This document shows positions 34,090 to 49,684 of a stretch of DNA of 64,000 bases, one piece after another (position 1 is the first letter of the stretch; every line of letters begins with the position of its first letter). The stretch covers positions 2,542,001 through 2,606,000 of the forward strand of contig OX596341.1 of the NCBI GenBank assembly GCA_951394405.1, read 5' to 3'. Source of the DNA: Coprinellus micaceus. Lineage: Eukaryota; Basidiomycota; Agaricomycetes; Agaricales; Psathyrellaceae. Below the pieces are notes generated by a model. The model had not been told where the DNA came from, made no database searches, and worked only from the letters and a program-made list of their open reading frames with translations. A program made the position numbers and the translations under genes.

Positions 34090-35271
34090 CTAGGACTGCA
34101 GCCTATGCCTAGCGTACTCAACAAAGTCGTCTATCGTGGATGGCCAAGCAGCTGCAACGAGAGTTAGATATGCCACAACTCCTAGTACAGAGCGAACTCA
34201 CCTTCCGCATCGTAGGTCTCGAATTGGGAGTCAATGGTTCGGATGAAGTCCCGCAGCTAACCCAGGAAAGGTTAGCAGTTAATCTCTCGGAAAGAAGAAT
34301 CGGCCTACCATCATCCACGTATCCTTGCTCACGCCTTTCAGTCCCTTCTCCGTCAAGAACTCAAACCACCACTGGATATGCTCGTCCTTGAATCCCTCAT
34401 CCCCGGTGTCCATCTTGCCGTCATCTTCCTCAATAACATGCGACAAAGCCCCACCCTTCAGGCCAACGGGTAGAAGAAGACCCCAGAATGCAATGGCAGT
34501 CTCCGTACCTGACATCAACATCAGGTTGGGATGTAATTTGGGAAACTCCTCTCTCCAAACGCACCTACACTCCGCGCTCCTTCGGTCTTCGCGAATTGGA
34601 AAGTATGCGCGTAAACCTTCGCGAAGTATTGAGGGTCCTTCGACAACTTGCTCCGCAGCTTCTCGACAATAGCCTTCATAGCTGGTGATGAGTCGACTCT
34701 GTGTGGCGTCAGTTGTCGCCATCTAACGAGTAGGATGGTGCCTCTTACCCAAGGCCTTTCCAACCCTCAACCCACCCCGCCCTTGCCCACTCGCCGACTT
34801 TAGGCGATTTCAACTCGTATGCCACTGCCAACATAACGACATCCTCTGGATCAACCTCGAGGTCTTCGCAAAGCTTAATCGTTCCATCGATGGTGATTTC
34901 ATCGCTCCCCTCATCTAGACCAACCCCGTCAGCACGACCACACATCAAAACCCAGTTCAAGGCTGACCTTTGTACCTGTCGAATAGTTGGTTCAGCTTGC
35001 TCGTCGAGGGTGCACTAGGTCGCGCGGCCTTCGACGACGATGAAGCAAATGCATTGGGATTGTTGAAATAGGCATCCGCTGCCACATCTAGCCGCCCATG
35101 GTATTCTAGAAACTTCTTCGCGTCGCGAGCCCTATCCGATTCTACGATCAGCCACGATCCTCCAGCTCGACCTGGGCGGTGTAGTTCTTCCATGGAAGAC
35201 GAATGAACCTACGATGCCCCGGTAATTGCACAAAAGTGTTGGATGTTCTCGTCCATCTTCTTATCAACCAT
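34090..35271 (-). CDS. DCN1: DCN1-like cullin neddylation factor
   Basis: This is a scaffold-type E3 that helps Ubc12 attach Nedd8 to cullins, switching on SCF-type ubiquitin ligases. The ATG at 35271 opens MVDKKMDENIQHFCAITGAS. After an intron, ARDAKKFLEYHGRLDVAADAYFNN completes a UBA domain. The PONY (DUF298) domain follows in exons reading SKLNQLFDRYK, DEITIDGTIKLCEDLEVDPEDVVML, WARAGWVEGW, MKAIVEKLRSKL, FAKVYAHTFQFAK, AIAFWGLLL, IQWWFEFLTEKGLKGVSKDTW and QFETYDAEG. It ends with AWPSTIDDFVEYARHRLQS. The C-terminal Asp/Ala/Trp-Pro and DDFVEYAR features that contact cullin are intact. At least six short introns are needed. Confidence 0.93.
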
Positions 35272-37640
35272 TTCGAGGGCCTCAGGTGCTGTTGACCCAT
35301 CGCGATCCCAGCGTCCAGGATGCCGAGAGAATGTGAGACTCTGTGGATATCATTGACCGTGACACACATACACACCTGAGTGTACAATAGAAAAGATAAA
35401 GGACAGAGATGGTCGTGGTGCGGAAAAGGCGGAATAGGCGCTGGAAATGACGCGGACGAGTCGCGGTCGCGACTGGCCCGTGTTCGGAAATTCCCTGCCG
35501 AACGGATGCCGAAACGTCTGGTTCGATCCCTTCCCAGGTCGAATGGATTTCTACCCGGAGCACTACCGTACAACAAGCGATCGGGGGCACCCTGCTTTAA
35601 CCCCGTAACTAAGGACACGGCTTTCCAGGGGGAGGAGAGCACACAGCTACTATGTTTTACCTAGAAATCATACCAATTCTTGAGCTGGAACACCGCTGTA
35701 CAAACGATGCCGATGCAAATCAGGACCGTATCCCGTAGCCACAAATGTGCATCACACCACAGCCCCCTTGCCGCGACACAATGGTGCGCTTCGAGGGGTA
35801 GAAACATTCAACGTACACGTTTCATTCTGTCCCTGAATAATGGGATCCAAATCCGCTATAGTAACCCGACTCGCACCATCCCAAATTCGACCATCGGAGT
35901 AAGCGCCCAAGAACCTCTCTCTTGCCGACCGACACGAACGCACGCATTTCCACGAGATCCGGTTCATTACATGTGCCTATAGGCTACTCGCTCGGTACGG
36001 TCGCGAGCAAGGGGTGCAGGGGCTTGCGTTCACCATACTCCCTCAAAACCGCAGATATCAGCGCCCGTGGCGTTACACCCATGCTGGGAACCCCCTGGCA
36101 AGAACGCCCATATCGTCACCTCGGGAGAAGACTCCCACTGCTCTTTACACCATGTTCATATCAGCCATTAAATGAAATTGGAATGAAGATACCAGAGAAA
36201 CCTAGTAGAGACGAGGCCTGACAGATTATGACCAAGTTCTCTCGGCCTCCGAAACTAGTTCTCATCGAGGTTCATTTTAGAATTCATTGCCTTGTGACAG
36301 AATGAGTGGCAGGTACCTGGTGCCCGGAACTATAGCTTACCCCTCCCTCGAGAACATTTTTCGGACCGAATTCCTTGCGAGGTATTCAGTTTCCAACCCT
36401 TTTTCGAAAGTCCGACATTCGGACTCCCCTCGCTCGCATTTGGCGTGTATTGCTCTCGTGGGTCTGCCTTCGCGTACCTCCGTGGTTCAAAAATATTCCC
36501 TCCGCCTCCCATGCTCCCCAGGGCGCTGGGTCTATCTACTCGCGTGCCCCTTGGACTCCACGAATTATGGTAACAGCCGCTAAGCGCGCGGGCGCCTGCG
36601 AGCAGTGAGGAGGAGGCCTCGGTCGCGCATCGTCGCCATACTCGATAGTCAGACGCAGGCCTTTGTAATAGGCAAAGGTGGGCCGCAAGCCTACCCAGCT
36701 AGTTACGGACAGACTAATGCCTCGGTCAAACCACCCTTTGGATACTTGGAATCATATTATCCCAGAAATGTCTCCAAGGAGTCCAAGCACGACGACATCA
36801 CGCGACTGTCCAACCTTCCACCTCGAGCGCCTAACACGACCCAACCCACCGACGCTTCGGCACGGGGTTAAAACCCCCAACCTCCACCTCCTTCAGTTTA
36901 CCTTCAGAACCGCACCGCGGGTATCCAAGAGTCACTTTTACGCTCACCTTAAAGGAACCCGACACCGAGGGCCCTCTCGCCAACTTAGGTTCTAGCCACT
37001 CCGGTGACTAGGTGGGCAGTGGTACCCGATGATGGCTGCTTGGACCCAGCGCTTAACTAACGCACGATCGATCGCCACATACTCAAAGTGAGGAGAAGGG
37101 TGAACTTCACGGCGAGTCAAGTCAAGGTAAGCTCAGGAAAGTTGATCGGCGTACTCGCTTTGCTTTAGGTGACGTCTTGCTGTGTGTAGAGTCAGTCGAA
37201 GAGGCAGGGTACATTGAGTGGTCTAAATAGGGTAGTGCCGGTTAGCCTTTGACGGGTGAAGCTTTGGACTTTGTTGGAGTAGGACAGCGGAGGGCGACCT
37301 AGCTCCCTATAGATAAGAAGGTTGGACACCGGGAAGCCTATCTGATAATCTTGAGTTTGGAAGCTAGATACACTACCTTCCTGTCCAAGGCTACGATGGC
37401 CGAGCTTCAACGATCGCGGCAGCCTTAACCTTGCGGGTAGTATTAAGCTTACATGCAAACTAACTGCCGAGTAAGCTCGAAGTCACATTGCCGCCCCGTG
37501 AGTTGTTGTGAACCAGCTCAAGTCCACGCCAGTGGAGAAAGGGAAGAGTGTCCGAGGCGCAAGAAAGTGTCTATGGGTGATTAAGTATCTGTCGAACGTG
37601 TGCACCAAGAAATCCCTAGAAAGGAGACAAGTAACGAAGG
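35272..37640. other. Gene-poor stretch
   Basis: Only short unidentified frames with no shared motif. I found no transposase, reverse transcriptase, tRNA or conserved exon here. Confidence 0.4.
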
Positions 37641-39392
37641 CGTCACCAAGAGAGCATACTACAGTGGAAGAAATTAGAAGCTACAACTTGAAGACAGTAC
37701 CGAAAGCGAGTGAAGCGTGACAAACATAACAAACACGTAAAGCAAAGCGTGACATGATGGGAGAAAGACTGAGAGGGGAGGATGATGGCGGGGACAACGA
37801 TGATGCTACAAGATGGATGAGGGGAACGATATGCATGTATGGTGAGGGGAGAGATGAAGATGGATGTCAAGAAATATGTCATGCGAAGCACAAGTGAGAC
37901 AAGGAGAGAAACGAAGAAGAGAAGAAGGCTTCGAGCCGAGGACACAGCCAACAGAAAGAAGACCGGACAAGGACAAGGACACAAATAGGCGGGCTTTGAC
38001 ACGCGAGCTGCCCACCCGTTATCCTGCCGAGACCACATTCTGTCGCAACGCAACCTCCAGATCTCTACCCGGCGTCAGCAAACCACAGCTCCCCTCCCAT
38101 CTCACTTCATCGCAACCAAATGAATACGAGGACGTGAACGGGTGGCAGAGGGAGAACAGCAATCAGACGGACGTGCAAGAACATGCACACGTCTATCGCA
38201 TGGATAGCGTGTACAGATCCCCGAACCCCCATATGTCTTGCACGTTCACAATGTCAGGCCACGGGGAGGATTGTCGAGACATTGATCGCCGTAATGGTGA
38301 AGCAATGTGTCAAACCCCCACGGATATGGTCGCCACCCGAAGAATAGGCTGCGACTTTCGGCAAACTGAATGGGCGATGAAGATGTCACAGGGTTTCGGG
38401 AGCTTCGGCGGCCACAGAGAGGGCGAATGTCGAAGATGACATCGACGGCGTCGACAGATACGAATCGTTGTGTTCTTCCGACAGTTGGGAGTTGCACCGA
38501 GAACCAGAGATGAGGGAGATATGTCGACAGTTCAACTTGTCACGTCCCGTCGAATCCTGTGTGGTGTGGCGAGGCGGTCGGTCGGTTCATAACTGATATG
38601 ATATGAGTGACAGATAAGTGAAGGGAGAATCTTCCTTCGTGGATCGCTGTGTGACACCAAGGAAACAGAAACCGTCGTCTTCTGCTTTCATATCCATTCA
38701 ATAGATTGTGATATGATCGAACTGGGTAGGTGCAAGGGGAGTGAATGAGCGAGGAGTACGGGGATTCCGGCACGGATGGGGAATAGGGAGCATGGCAGAG
38801 CATGGCTGAGTTGGATATGTAATCCAACGCCTCTCGGCGCCAGTTGCCTCCAGGTGGGTATTTTGGTATGTCGAATGGCCGGGTTCATTTGCGTATGTCA
38901 TTTCTGAGCCAACACACGTCGCAAGTCTATGTTCCACACCGAAATCGGTCGCCTTGACTCTGCCAAGGCATCGGCCGACCGGGGAGGGTGATTTTGAGGA
39001 GTTGGAAAAGATAACGGTCGGATGGTTTCGTCGAATTCTGATACACCATTTCCTGAATGGAATTCGGCGGACGAGGGATGCTGTCTATGGGAAGGGGACG
39101 GGGAAGGGGTGCAGAGTGACGAGAGGTTGCTGAGAGACGCAAGTACGTTCCTGAGTGATACGTGGGCGAAGTCTGAAAGATCGCGTCAATCGCTGCGCAA
39201 CCAAGGAGACATTCGAACACAAAAGCTCCCACCTTCAGGCGTTCATGAAAGAAAATAGAAGAAATGATGGGGTAGATAGGATGCATAGAAACCGCAGAAA
39301 ATAGACAGGTATCAAGAATGGAAGAAGGGGATCAAGAAGGACGCTTCGACAAGGTGACACACGAGAGACACAGGCAAGTCAAGTATCAAGTT
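37641..39392. other. Strand-asymmetric low-complexity region downstream of the Pro/Ser/His-rich gene
   Basis: The plus strand is strongly purine-rich from about 37500 to 38000 and again near 39250-39400. This makes artificial frames: a hydrophobic minus-strand frame (37643-38053) and a Glu/Arg-rich plus-strand frame (37864-38439). It may hold a long 3' UTR or a separate transcribed but non-coding unit. Confidence 0.35.
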
Positions 39393-40334
39393 CTATGTGC
39401 GAACGATAACTCTTCTCGTGTGCTTCCCAGCACGCCTTCGCTCTCCATACGGCGTCGGACGTTTCCACGACTCGTCGTCGTAGTCCTCCTGCGGGTACTC
39501 TGGCTTGGCGCTCGACGCAAGCTGAGAGGAGTCCTGAGGCGGCGTTCGAACCCCAGGCCCATTCTGGTGCATCTGCCCGGGCGGTGGATGGAGATTAGGT
39601 GGGGGTACTTGGGAATGTGGATGAGGATGGCTATGGCCTGGGGATAAGTGGAAGTGCGCCGGGGGATTGGAGAGAGAACCTCTCGGGGAATTCCTGTGAG
39701 GTGCAGGATGGGGATACGATAGTGGCGCAGCAGATGAAGATATGCTTGGTGAGTGAGAGGTAGATCCCGAAACAGACGGATGGCCATGTGAGCTCGACGG
39801 CGGTGCCGGGGGCCACGGTCGCGACGAGCTGCTGCCAGCTCTAGGCGAGGACTTTCCGACTTCGCTGGAGTCGGCTCCATGGGGCAAATCGACCTCGAGC
39901 CGGACGCGGACGATTTCTTTGCCCGCCTGAGCAAAGAACGCACGCTCCTGTCGCTGGAAAAATCCACTCGTGGGCCCCGGTCTCATCTCTGGGAAATTAT
40001 CTGGTGGTGCTGGGGGAAACATGGCCATAAGGTCGTGGCCTGTGGGAGGTGCTGGGTATTTACGGGGCTGGCCATCGTTTGACTGGGTGAGATCGAGGTC
40101 TGCACACTGTGAGCGATGTTGAACACGAGTGTATGCGCGCATATAGTCACCTCTGAGTGAGCTAGGAGAGAAGGGCCGCCTGGGACGACCATTTGAAGTG
40201 GTTGGAGGAGACGGTCGCGAGGGGACGGGGGCGGGGACCTTGTATGCGGGGTGGTCGTCGGGGGAGGTGGTGGACGCTGTTGGAGACGGCGAGGGCGACA
40301 TGTCGTGGACGGGGCGGAGGCTGAAGCCGGACAT
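39393..40334 (-). CDS. Pro/Ser/His-rich hypothetical protein (313 residues)
   Basis: This is a single uninterrupted frame starting MSGFSLRPVHDMSPSPSP. It is rich in Pro and Ser, with FFQRQERAFFAQAGKEIVRVRLEVD as the only ordered-looking segment (near residues 125-150), then a His-Pro repeat (HFHLSPGHSHPHPHSQ) and a basic end (KHTRRVIVRT). It is probably disordered, perhaps nuclear, and the function is unknown. Splicing at either end is possible. Confidence 0.55.
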   Translation of the reverse strand: MSGFSLRPVHDMSPSPSPTASTTSPDDHPAYKVPAPVPSRPSPPTTSNGRPRRPFSPSSLRGDYMRAYTRVQHRSQCADLDLTQSNDGQPRKYPAPPTGHDLMAMFPPAPPDNFPEMRPGPTSGFFQRQERAFFAQAGKEIVRVRLEVDLPHGADSSEVGKSSPRAGSSSSRPWPPAPPSSSHGHPSVSGSTSHSPSISSSAAPLSYPHPAPHRNSPRGSLSNPPAHFHLSPGHSHPHPHSQVPPPNLHPPPGQMHQNGPGVRTPPQDSSQLASSAKPEYPQEDYDDESWKRPTPYGERRRAGKHTRRVIVRT

Positions 40335-41479
40335 GGAGGATGGGGAAGAAAGGGCGAAAGGCTTGATCTGGCGAAGAGCAGGGCTTATTAGCGAATTGGC
40401 TTAGCGGGATAGCTCAGGGTGTCGCCCATATTGGGCCGATCGAGAGATGACTCGGAGGCATTCCGGATCTGGATTCGAGATTAGAGCCAGATCTTGACAG
40501 AAACCGCCTCTGCCACCGTAGACCGTGCCTGTCGGGCGGACGAGCTGAAAATCACGCCGGCTCCTTCATTAAAGTCAATTCGCCTTCCGGTCAATTCACC
40601 TGCACCCACGTCCGAGGCTCTGGCCACCACTCCCCCCGACCCCCCCTCCGAGGTACTGGCGGAATCATGCCTTTTAGCCGCTCGAAACCCGTACCATCTC
40701 GGCCATCTACCTGCGTCTTCTTTCTCTCATCGGTCTCGTTCCTGCCAGCGCGCTTCTGATTCCTGGCCTGGCTCCCCCTTCGTCTTCCTAGGAGATAAGT
40801 GGCATGATGTGGCAGAACGCCTATTGCGTGTCCGTGGGCGCCTTCTTCGCTTCTGCCTCGTATATGCATGCTTTTCGCCGAACGATGATAGCATGGAGAC
40901 TCGCCTCACCTAGATTTAATCATCTTCGTCGTCAGCACTACGCTGGTTCCACGTCCAAGCACACCATCCATATGTGATACATGAACGGCTAGAGTCGTTC
41001 CGTCCTTCAGCCCAGACCCCAGGCAGGCAGGCAAGTAGCTAAACTGACCCGACCGAGCCTTGCCTGATCGTGACCTTCCTCCCTGCCTTTGTGTCATCTG
41101 AGCAACGGAGCTGTCGACGGCCAAACACCCTATTCGCCTATCTATCCATCTATCTGGGCTACCTCTGCCGGCCACTGGGCTGCCTGCCATCTCGGTCGAT
41201 CCAACGCGAACTCCGTGTCTGACTGGCATCGATGGACACTTGACGGCGCTCCACCGGGCTTCTGATTTTGCGATACACAGTACGTCTTGCAACGTACGTG
41301 GCTCCTCCGACGTTGATCATCCCTTATGGGAAATCCCTGCCCTTCGCAGCCTCTGTCAGACTAAGTGGAAAAACCCTGGCGTAAGGGTGTCCTGCAAGAC
41401 GGTGAAATACCTGCGCGGAGCAAACGGTGATACAGCAGAAGAAGAAGTAATAAAAATCTAATCAGGGGGACACGCCTAT
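40335..41479. other. Intergenic, probable promoter of the Pro/Ser/His-rich gene
   Basis: Both strands hold overlapping short frames only. Bases 41125-41160 carry short tandem TATC-type repeats. Confidence 0.35.
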
Positions 41480-42765
41480 TTAGGCGCCTCGAAGGTCGGG
41501 TATGCGTGTCATTCGCGCGGGGAACACAGGGCCTCCCAGTCCGGGCATCTCCCATGGAAGTAAGAAGCGCGTTTCATATTCCGTCAAAGTGCACAGGGGA
41601 GCTTCTCCAGAGCTCGCCGAATTATACCCCAGCCTTCGGAGCTTCCCGTTCTTCCAAGCCCATTTCCCAGAGAAGCGAGGTTCTGTTATGGAACGCATCC
41701 ACGAAGAAGAGAAGCATGGCACGTCCACTGTTGGTCCGTGTATGGTCAACGCCATCGACATGACAGGGAAATACTACTCTCCAAAAGGGCGCTTTCAACC
41801 TCCTCCGATGCCTATGAATAGAGGGTCTAAGGTTCTGGGTGGCTGAGGTATGGGGAAGTGTAAATACTCGCCTCGCAATCACGGGCCTTCTTCCGCGTTC
41901 CCAGGTGCGCACCTTCTGTCGGCAACAGCTTCTCGAGTGTCATGGGAGAGGTTCCCCTGGGTTCTAGCTTCCAGCTTCCCCTCGAACCCGTGGATGGGTG
42001 ATCACATACCTTGCTAATTGGGTTTGTGAACTCTTTAGAACGGGTAACTGAGAACGAAAACATAAAATGAAGTGTCAGTCAGCGGGAACAACCTGCTCTC
42101 CTTTAGGGCGCCACAAAGCTGCACATCGCCTCATGGTTACCACAAATACTGCGCATCCCTCGTTAACGCATCCCTGGAATATCCTTCCAGAGGAGATCGT
42201 CGGTCCTCGTTGCCATTGGGAATGCCTGCGACAGAACGGAGATGAAGGGTCGATACTCAGGGTTTTCGAAAGAAAAAACACACGACATGGCTACCTGACC
42301 TGAGCCTTCTTTGACATAGTGATCTTCGCTCCTCGAGCTCCACAACCCAGGGCCACTTTTTCGTCGCTCGGCGAGAGCCTCATTCCCGAGAACCTCGTGG
42401 TCATTTTGGCACTCCGGCCATATATATGCTAGCTATTTGCGGCGGATGCCCCGGTGTCGCACGGATCGCACCTCGTTACAGATAGCGCAAAATGCCGAAC
42501 CCACCGTTGTCTTCATGCCCCAATTTCGCGGCTGACACACAAGCATGGCTTGGCTCAAACCCACCCAGGTATAGCCCTTCTCCCGTATCACCTCTCCGCT
42601 CAGGGTCAGGTTAGAATTCATCACATTGCCTTCCACCGCATTCTCCTCCATTCCATACGAGTACACGCACCAATTAAAATCCTTACGCATACGGATGAGG
42701 TTGATCAGATTTTCACGGAGATAGGGACCCGGACCCGTACCAATCGAAACACCGCTCGCGCTCAT
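41480..42765 (-). CDS. Possible multi-exon hypothetical gene
   Basis: Unrecognised. A 110-codon minus-strand frame (42433-42765) contains GTGPGPYLRENLINLIRMRK, WCVYSYGMEENAV and KTTVGSAFCAIC. Nearby minus-strand frames carry FSFENPEYRPFISVLSQ (42230) and GPTVDVPCFSSSWMR (41720). The composition suggests coding sequence, but I could not prove that these splice together. Conserved domains are absent to my eye. Confidence 0.3.
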
Positions 42766-45700
42766 GTCCTATCTGATGTCAGTTGCCAGTTTCATCGCCC
42801 CCGCAATTGAAACGAGGAATGGTACGTGCCCCAGGTTTTAGCGAGACAAAACGCACCTCAAGATCCGGGTGCAATCCAAGAGATCACGGTCCGGTGGGCG
42901 CCTATTAAATCTTGACGTTAGCCGAGGACCCCGGTCATATCGATTGTATTGCTGTAGATATCAGTATGTACGAAAGCACGCGATAGGTAGATCGATGCAG
43001 AAGATGCCTTGAGGAGGACCCTGAATCATACATCGAGGCGATGAGCCGAGTTCGCTTAGCTCAAGTAGCCGACGACTGATTGATTAGCCTAATCGAGCGC
43101 TTGTGGGCGCTTAGCAACTCAGCTGTGGTCCACAGCCGCAGTACCCCGGATTTGTTAGGTTGAAAGCGACGGATTATGGGACCCATGCTGCGCGAATTAG
43201 TGTGTATGGCGAGCGAATATGTGTATTCAGTTATCCCTGGAGGGAAGAGAAATGAATGAAATCCGGGTTTATAAATATATGAATAGTGCGGTTCACACAT
43301 GTGTGAGCCTGGCTTCCACGATACCGAAATTGGTCTGGGGCCCGGTGTGTGTGGATAAGAACGTGTCTCAAACTGTATAGCGCGGGTAGGGTCAATCAGG
43401 CATCGTGGGAGGGTCGTGGTCACGAATGAAGGGTTGCTTGGATCTCTACCCTGCGACCAAACAGCCAGCGATAGATACACGGAACGGACCTAATACGCGT
43501 CTGACACTTCGGCATCCCTACGACATATGGCCCAAACCCAGCCTGAAGGGGCGTATCCCTTACATAGTCTCGACCTCGGGTAAGCATCGTGCGCTTTGAC
43601 ATGACCTGGATCATTGCAGATGCCGTTATATACCAACAGCCGTCTCCGGTTTCCCAACAAAGCTCTGGGAAAGGGCAGAGCAACACGTGGTATCTGCAAG
43701 AGGCACCCAAACTGCTTCTAGCGCGTTTTTCAAGGGATTCGACTATCCCAGGGCTTCCTGATGTCCTCGCTGTGACCACCGCCGAAGTGTCTCGGAGATG
43801 AAGGCGGGGCACCTGGAATTCGAACAGAACCTTAAGGCAGGCGTGCAAGGCACCTATGGCTTCGGAGTATCGAAGCTAACGGGTATGCCGTGACAAAGAG
43901 AATGGAAGACGCGCCACTGTTGGGATAGTAGGATTCAAGGTCTGGTCGCTCGCCTGGAGGCGCTCTATCGGGCACGAGGATGGATATACGGATTTAGCGC
44001 TCGTGGGCGTCTAGAACGTGTACTGGCCGTCGGTTCCGTCTCTAGAGACGGAGACTGTCCACGGACCTCACGCAGTTTCAGCCACTGGGTAATACGGGGA
44101 GGGGTACGTAATGAATAGAACCTACTAAGAGTTGTCGGCGGCTTCGATGACGGCACTTTCGAATTGAAAGAACTTCGAGCAAGTGTATCTGCGCGATCAC
44201 CGCATCGCCCACGACATGCATGACTGCATGTACTTATGCGGAAAACCTTCTATGTCATGAGCGTCGTAGCCAATCAAGCTGGGTTCTGGATCGCCTTGTG
44301 AACATCGCAGGGCCTCGCGCACATCGCGACCAGCTGACTAGTGTGCACTACTCTCGGACGCTTTCGAGTCAATCGGGGCTTCTAGTTCAGGTAGTGAGTG
44401 CAGTTCTTGTGCTCCCATGAGACGCTTCACTTACGTTGGGGTCGTGCATCTGATACGATGTACGTGGAACACTCGAGACCACAGCTCAGACCCGCGACTC
44501 CACTACACTAGGGAAAATCCTATTTTGGGTAAGGCTTTTTCTGCGGGGATCTACCCTTATCGACAAGGGAAGTACCTGGGTTAAGGGACGAAGGTGGAGT
44601 TGCTTGGCGCCCGGTGGAAGAAGAGGGTATGTAGCGCCGTTAAGATGTCTACCCGCATTTCCGGCAGGCTCGGCGCTTATTGGTAAGTCATCCTGCTCGC
44701 CCACCTGATTTACTGATTATTCCTCGGGTAGATAATCGAGGGTGATTTCTGACTTTCCGAGCGTACTTTATCACAGCACGGATGGAGTCTCGTACACAAC
44801 TTCCCGTTTCAGAATCGCCACAACCAATTGGGCTAGCGGCTCTTTTGCGAGATGTGGGTTTGCTGTAGTGCTGGGGCAGATTTGCCTTTCTGCGTGGGTC
44901 ACAGCTTCATCGGCTAACAAATTCGTATTCACTTAGGCAGACAACCATGTGAGGAACTGTCTGGATATGCTGCTGAAGTGCGGAATACCGCACTTGGTTG
45001 ACGGAAACTCCCCGGATTGAATGAGGAAGGGCCCCTGCGAAGATCAGAATGTGGGGTTGGAAGCTCGATGTGTACCGCCGACTTGAGAAGGCAGGTGCCT
45101 GGCGTTGGCCGTTATTGTACACCATCCACTGGGCGATGTCTTCTGCTTCTGGATCTACGTTGATGTTGTCTGTAGTCACCAGGGCCTAGCTGCTGTCCTG
45201 TCTCACGAGGCACCCACCACGCGATGGTCGATCCTGGACTGCCTTGGGAGAAATTCTTCGGGGACCTTCCACGTCGACCGTAAAAAGAGTTTATCCAGTG
45301 AAGGTAACGGGGGGAGCAAGTGACGTTCTTTTCTTTGAAGAAGTCCACACAGCACCCAGTTCTTTTGATCACGATCGGCTTGCAAGACGGGCTTCTCATA
45401 ATACATTCCCCCAATTCTTGAACGTACCCGTCCGCTCCAAGATTTTGGGGTATCACCGCATCGAAGGGAAGACTCTTTTCTCATTATTTACTTACCTGAC
45501 CCGCCTTTAACCCCGTTTCGCAGTATCGAACCACCTTCCAATTGAGAGCAATCAGAGAACACGTTGCGAGAAGGGCTGTACTACTCGACCCTGGTCAGAT
45601 TTAGACAGGTGCTGTAAAGATACCGGCCCTCGAAGCGTAGCGGGTGACGAAAGACATTAACGGATGTATTCTAATAGGATGAGCTTTGACAATTATAGAG

Positions 45701-46208
45701 GCGCATTAGAGAGGCCTAGAGCCAAGGGTGTTCCGTTGGTGAAGGAGGTATCAGTGCTATGTCAGTCTTGGAGCGCCGAGGTGTTCATCGTATTTCGTAA
45801 GTGACGAGTCTATATCTGATAGAAAGGTTCATATAAACTGCGAGGCGCCTAAAATACGGTGCTCTAGACTGGAGATTAGGTGACTTGGTGTCCCAGCGGT
45901 GAGATACCGTGATAACCCAGAATACATCACCGATCCGTTCAGGGTCAGCGTTCAGGGAACTGGCACCGTTTGAGAATCCATAATTGTACCGGTATGTGGC
46001 TTCAGCATTGGTGACTTTATTTGGAGTTTCTCGGTGGGTTGACCTCGCAGTTCAAGGGCAAGAGTCGCCTCGCCTGCAACAAGCGCCCGAGTCCCCGCCT
46101 CCGCCGAGTGCCTGCCGAGACATGATCGCGGTGCCGCGTGATGGCCGCCGCCTGACCAATCAAAAATAATTCTTTTCACACGAGGACAGCTCTTTCAGAA
46201 ACCACGAC
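42766..46208. other. Gene-poor stretch before DBP2
   Basis: No identifiable gene. Minus-strand frames at 44907-45179 (DNINVDPEAEDIAQWMVYNN) and 45112-45456 (GCCVDFFKEKNVTCSPRYLHW) could be exons of one unidentified gene. GGGCGCCTATT occurs at about 42897-42907 and GGGCGTCTAGA near 44003. Confidence 0.3.
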
Positions 46209-48925
<2,717 letters not shown>

Positions 48926-49634
48926 ACTCCCCTCCGTCGTTAGATGCTAGACGCTAGATACCTCACCGTTCCGACCCACCGTATAGAGTTAATTCGCTCG
49001 CTGAGATCTTGATAGCTTACACACTGCTAGTGCATAGAGTGTTCTTTATTTTCTTGAGGAGATCCCCCACATATATACATTCCTTATTGTAGCTGTTTCC
49101 AATATTCTGATGCTTGAAAGGTTGCGACGATCTGGGACTGCGAGGTAGCAATGTCATCTCTCCCAGTGCATATAGGGAGGAACACTTCGTCTTTGGCCGG
49201 GGGAAACCTTCCTACTGGCCATGACGGCTGAACTCAGTCGCAGTTTCCGCCTGGGCATGAGAATGTATCAGCCCTTGGATATCACAGGGCAAGGCGGGTG
49301 GGTATGTGTGAGGATAGAAAAGACACCGTACGCATATGGGAGTTAGGCAGGAGTCTTTCTTCAGCCTAGACCATGTATTTCGTAACGATGGTTCTTCTTT
49401 AGACGCCCAATATACTGGGCGCTGGAGTCCACTAATCCATAGTTGGCGTACCTTTGCTCGACTCCTTCATAGCTCTAACCAGTTAGTTACAACTTCCAGT
49501 GGAGCCCAGATTGGCCGGAAGTAGAGAACCGCTTGCCAAATCGAATATATATCCCGGGGTCCCGCTAAGTCACGGCCCTTGCGACGCGACGCGTGCTCTC
49601 AGAAAATTAATGGAAAATAGGTTATCTGGTGGGA
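48926..49634. other. 3' flank of DBP2 and intergenic DNA
   Basis: No gene recognised. The segment 49000-49100 is AT-richer and probably holds the DBP2 3' end. Confidence 0.4.
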
Positions 49635-49642
49635 TATATAAG
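49635..49642 (+). promoter_or_regulatory. TATA-like element before a possible small gene
   Basis: TATATAAG is followed within 30-80 bases by a strongly pyrimidine-rich tract (about 49670-49725), a common layout for highly expressed fungal genes. Confidence 0.35.
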
Positions 49643-49684
49643 ACGGGTCTGGTCCATCGACGCGTCAGTTCCTCCCTTCCCTCC

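Noticed and set aside
37643..38053. Hydrophobic 136-codon minus-strand frame resembling a membrane protein
   Set aside because: Its hydrophobicity follows from a pyrimidine-rich strand, and there is no conserved motif or splice support.
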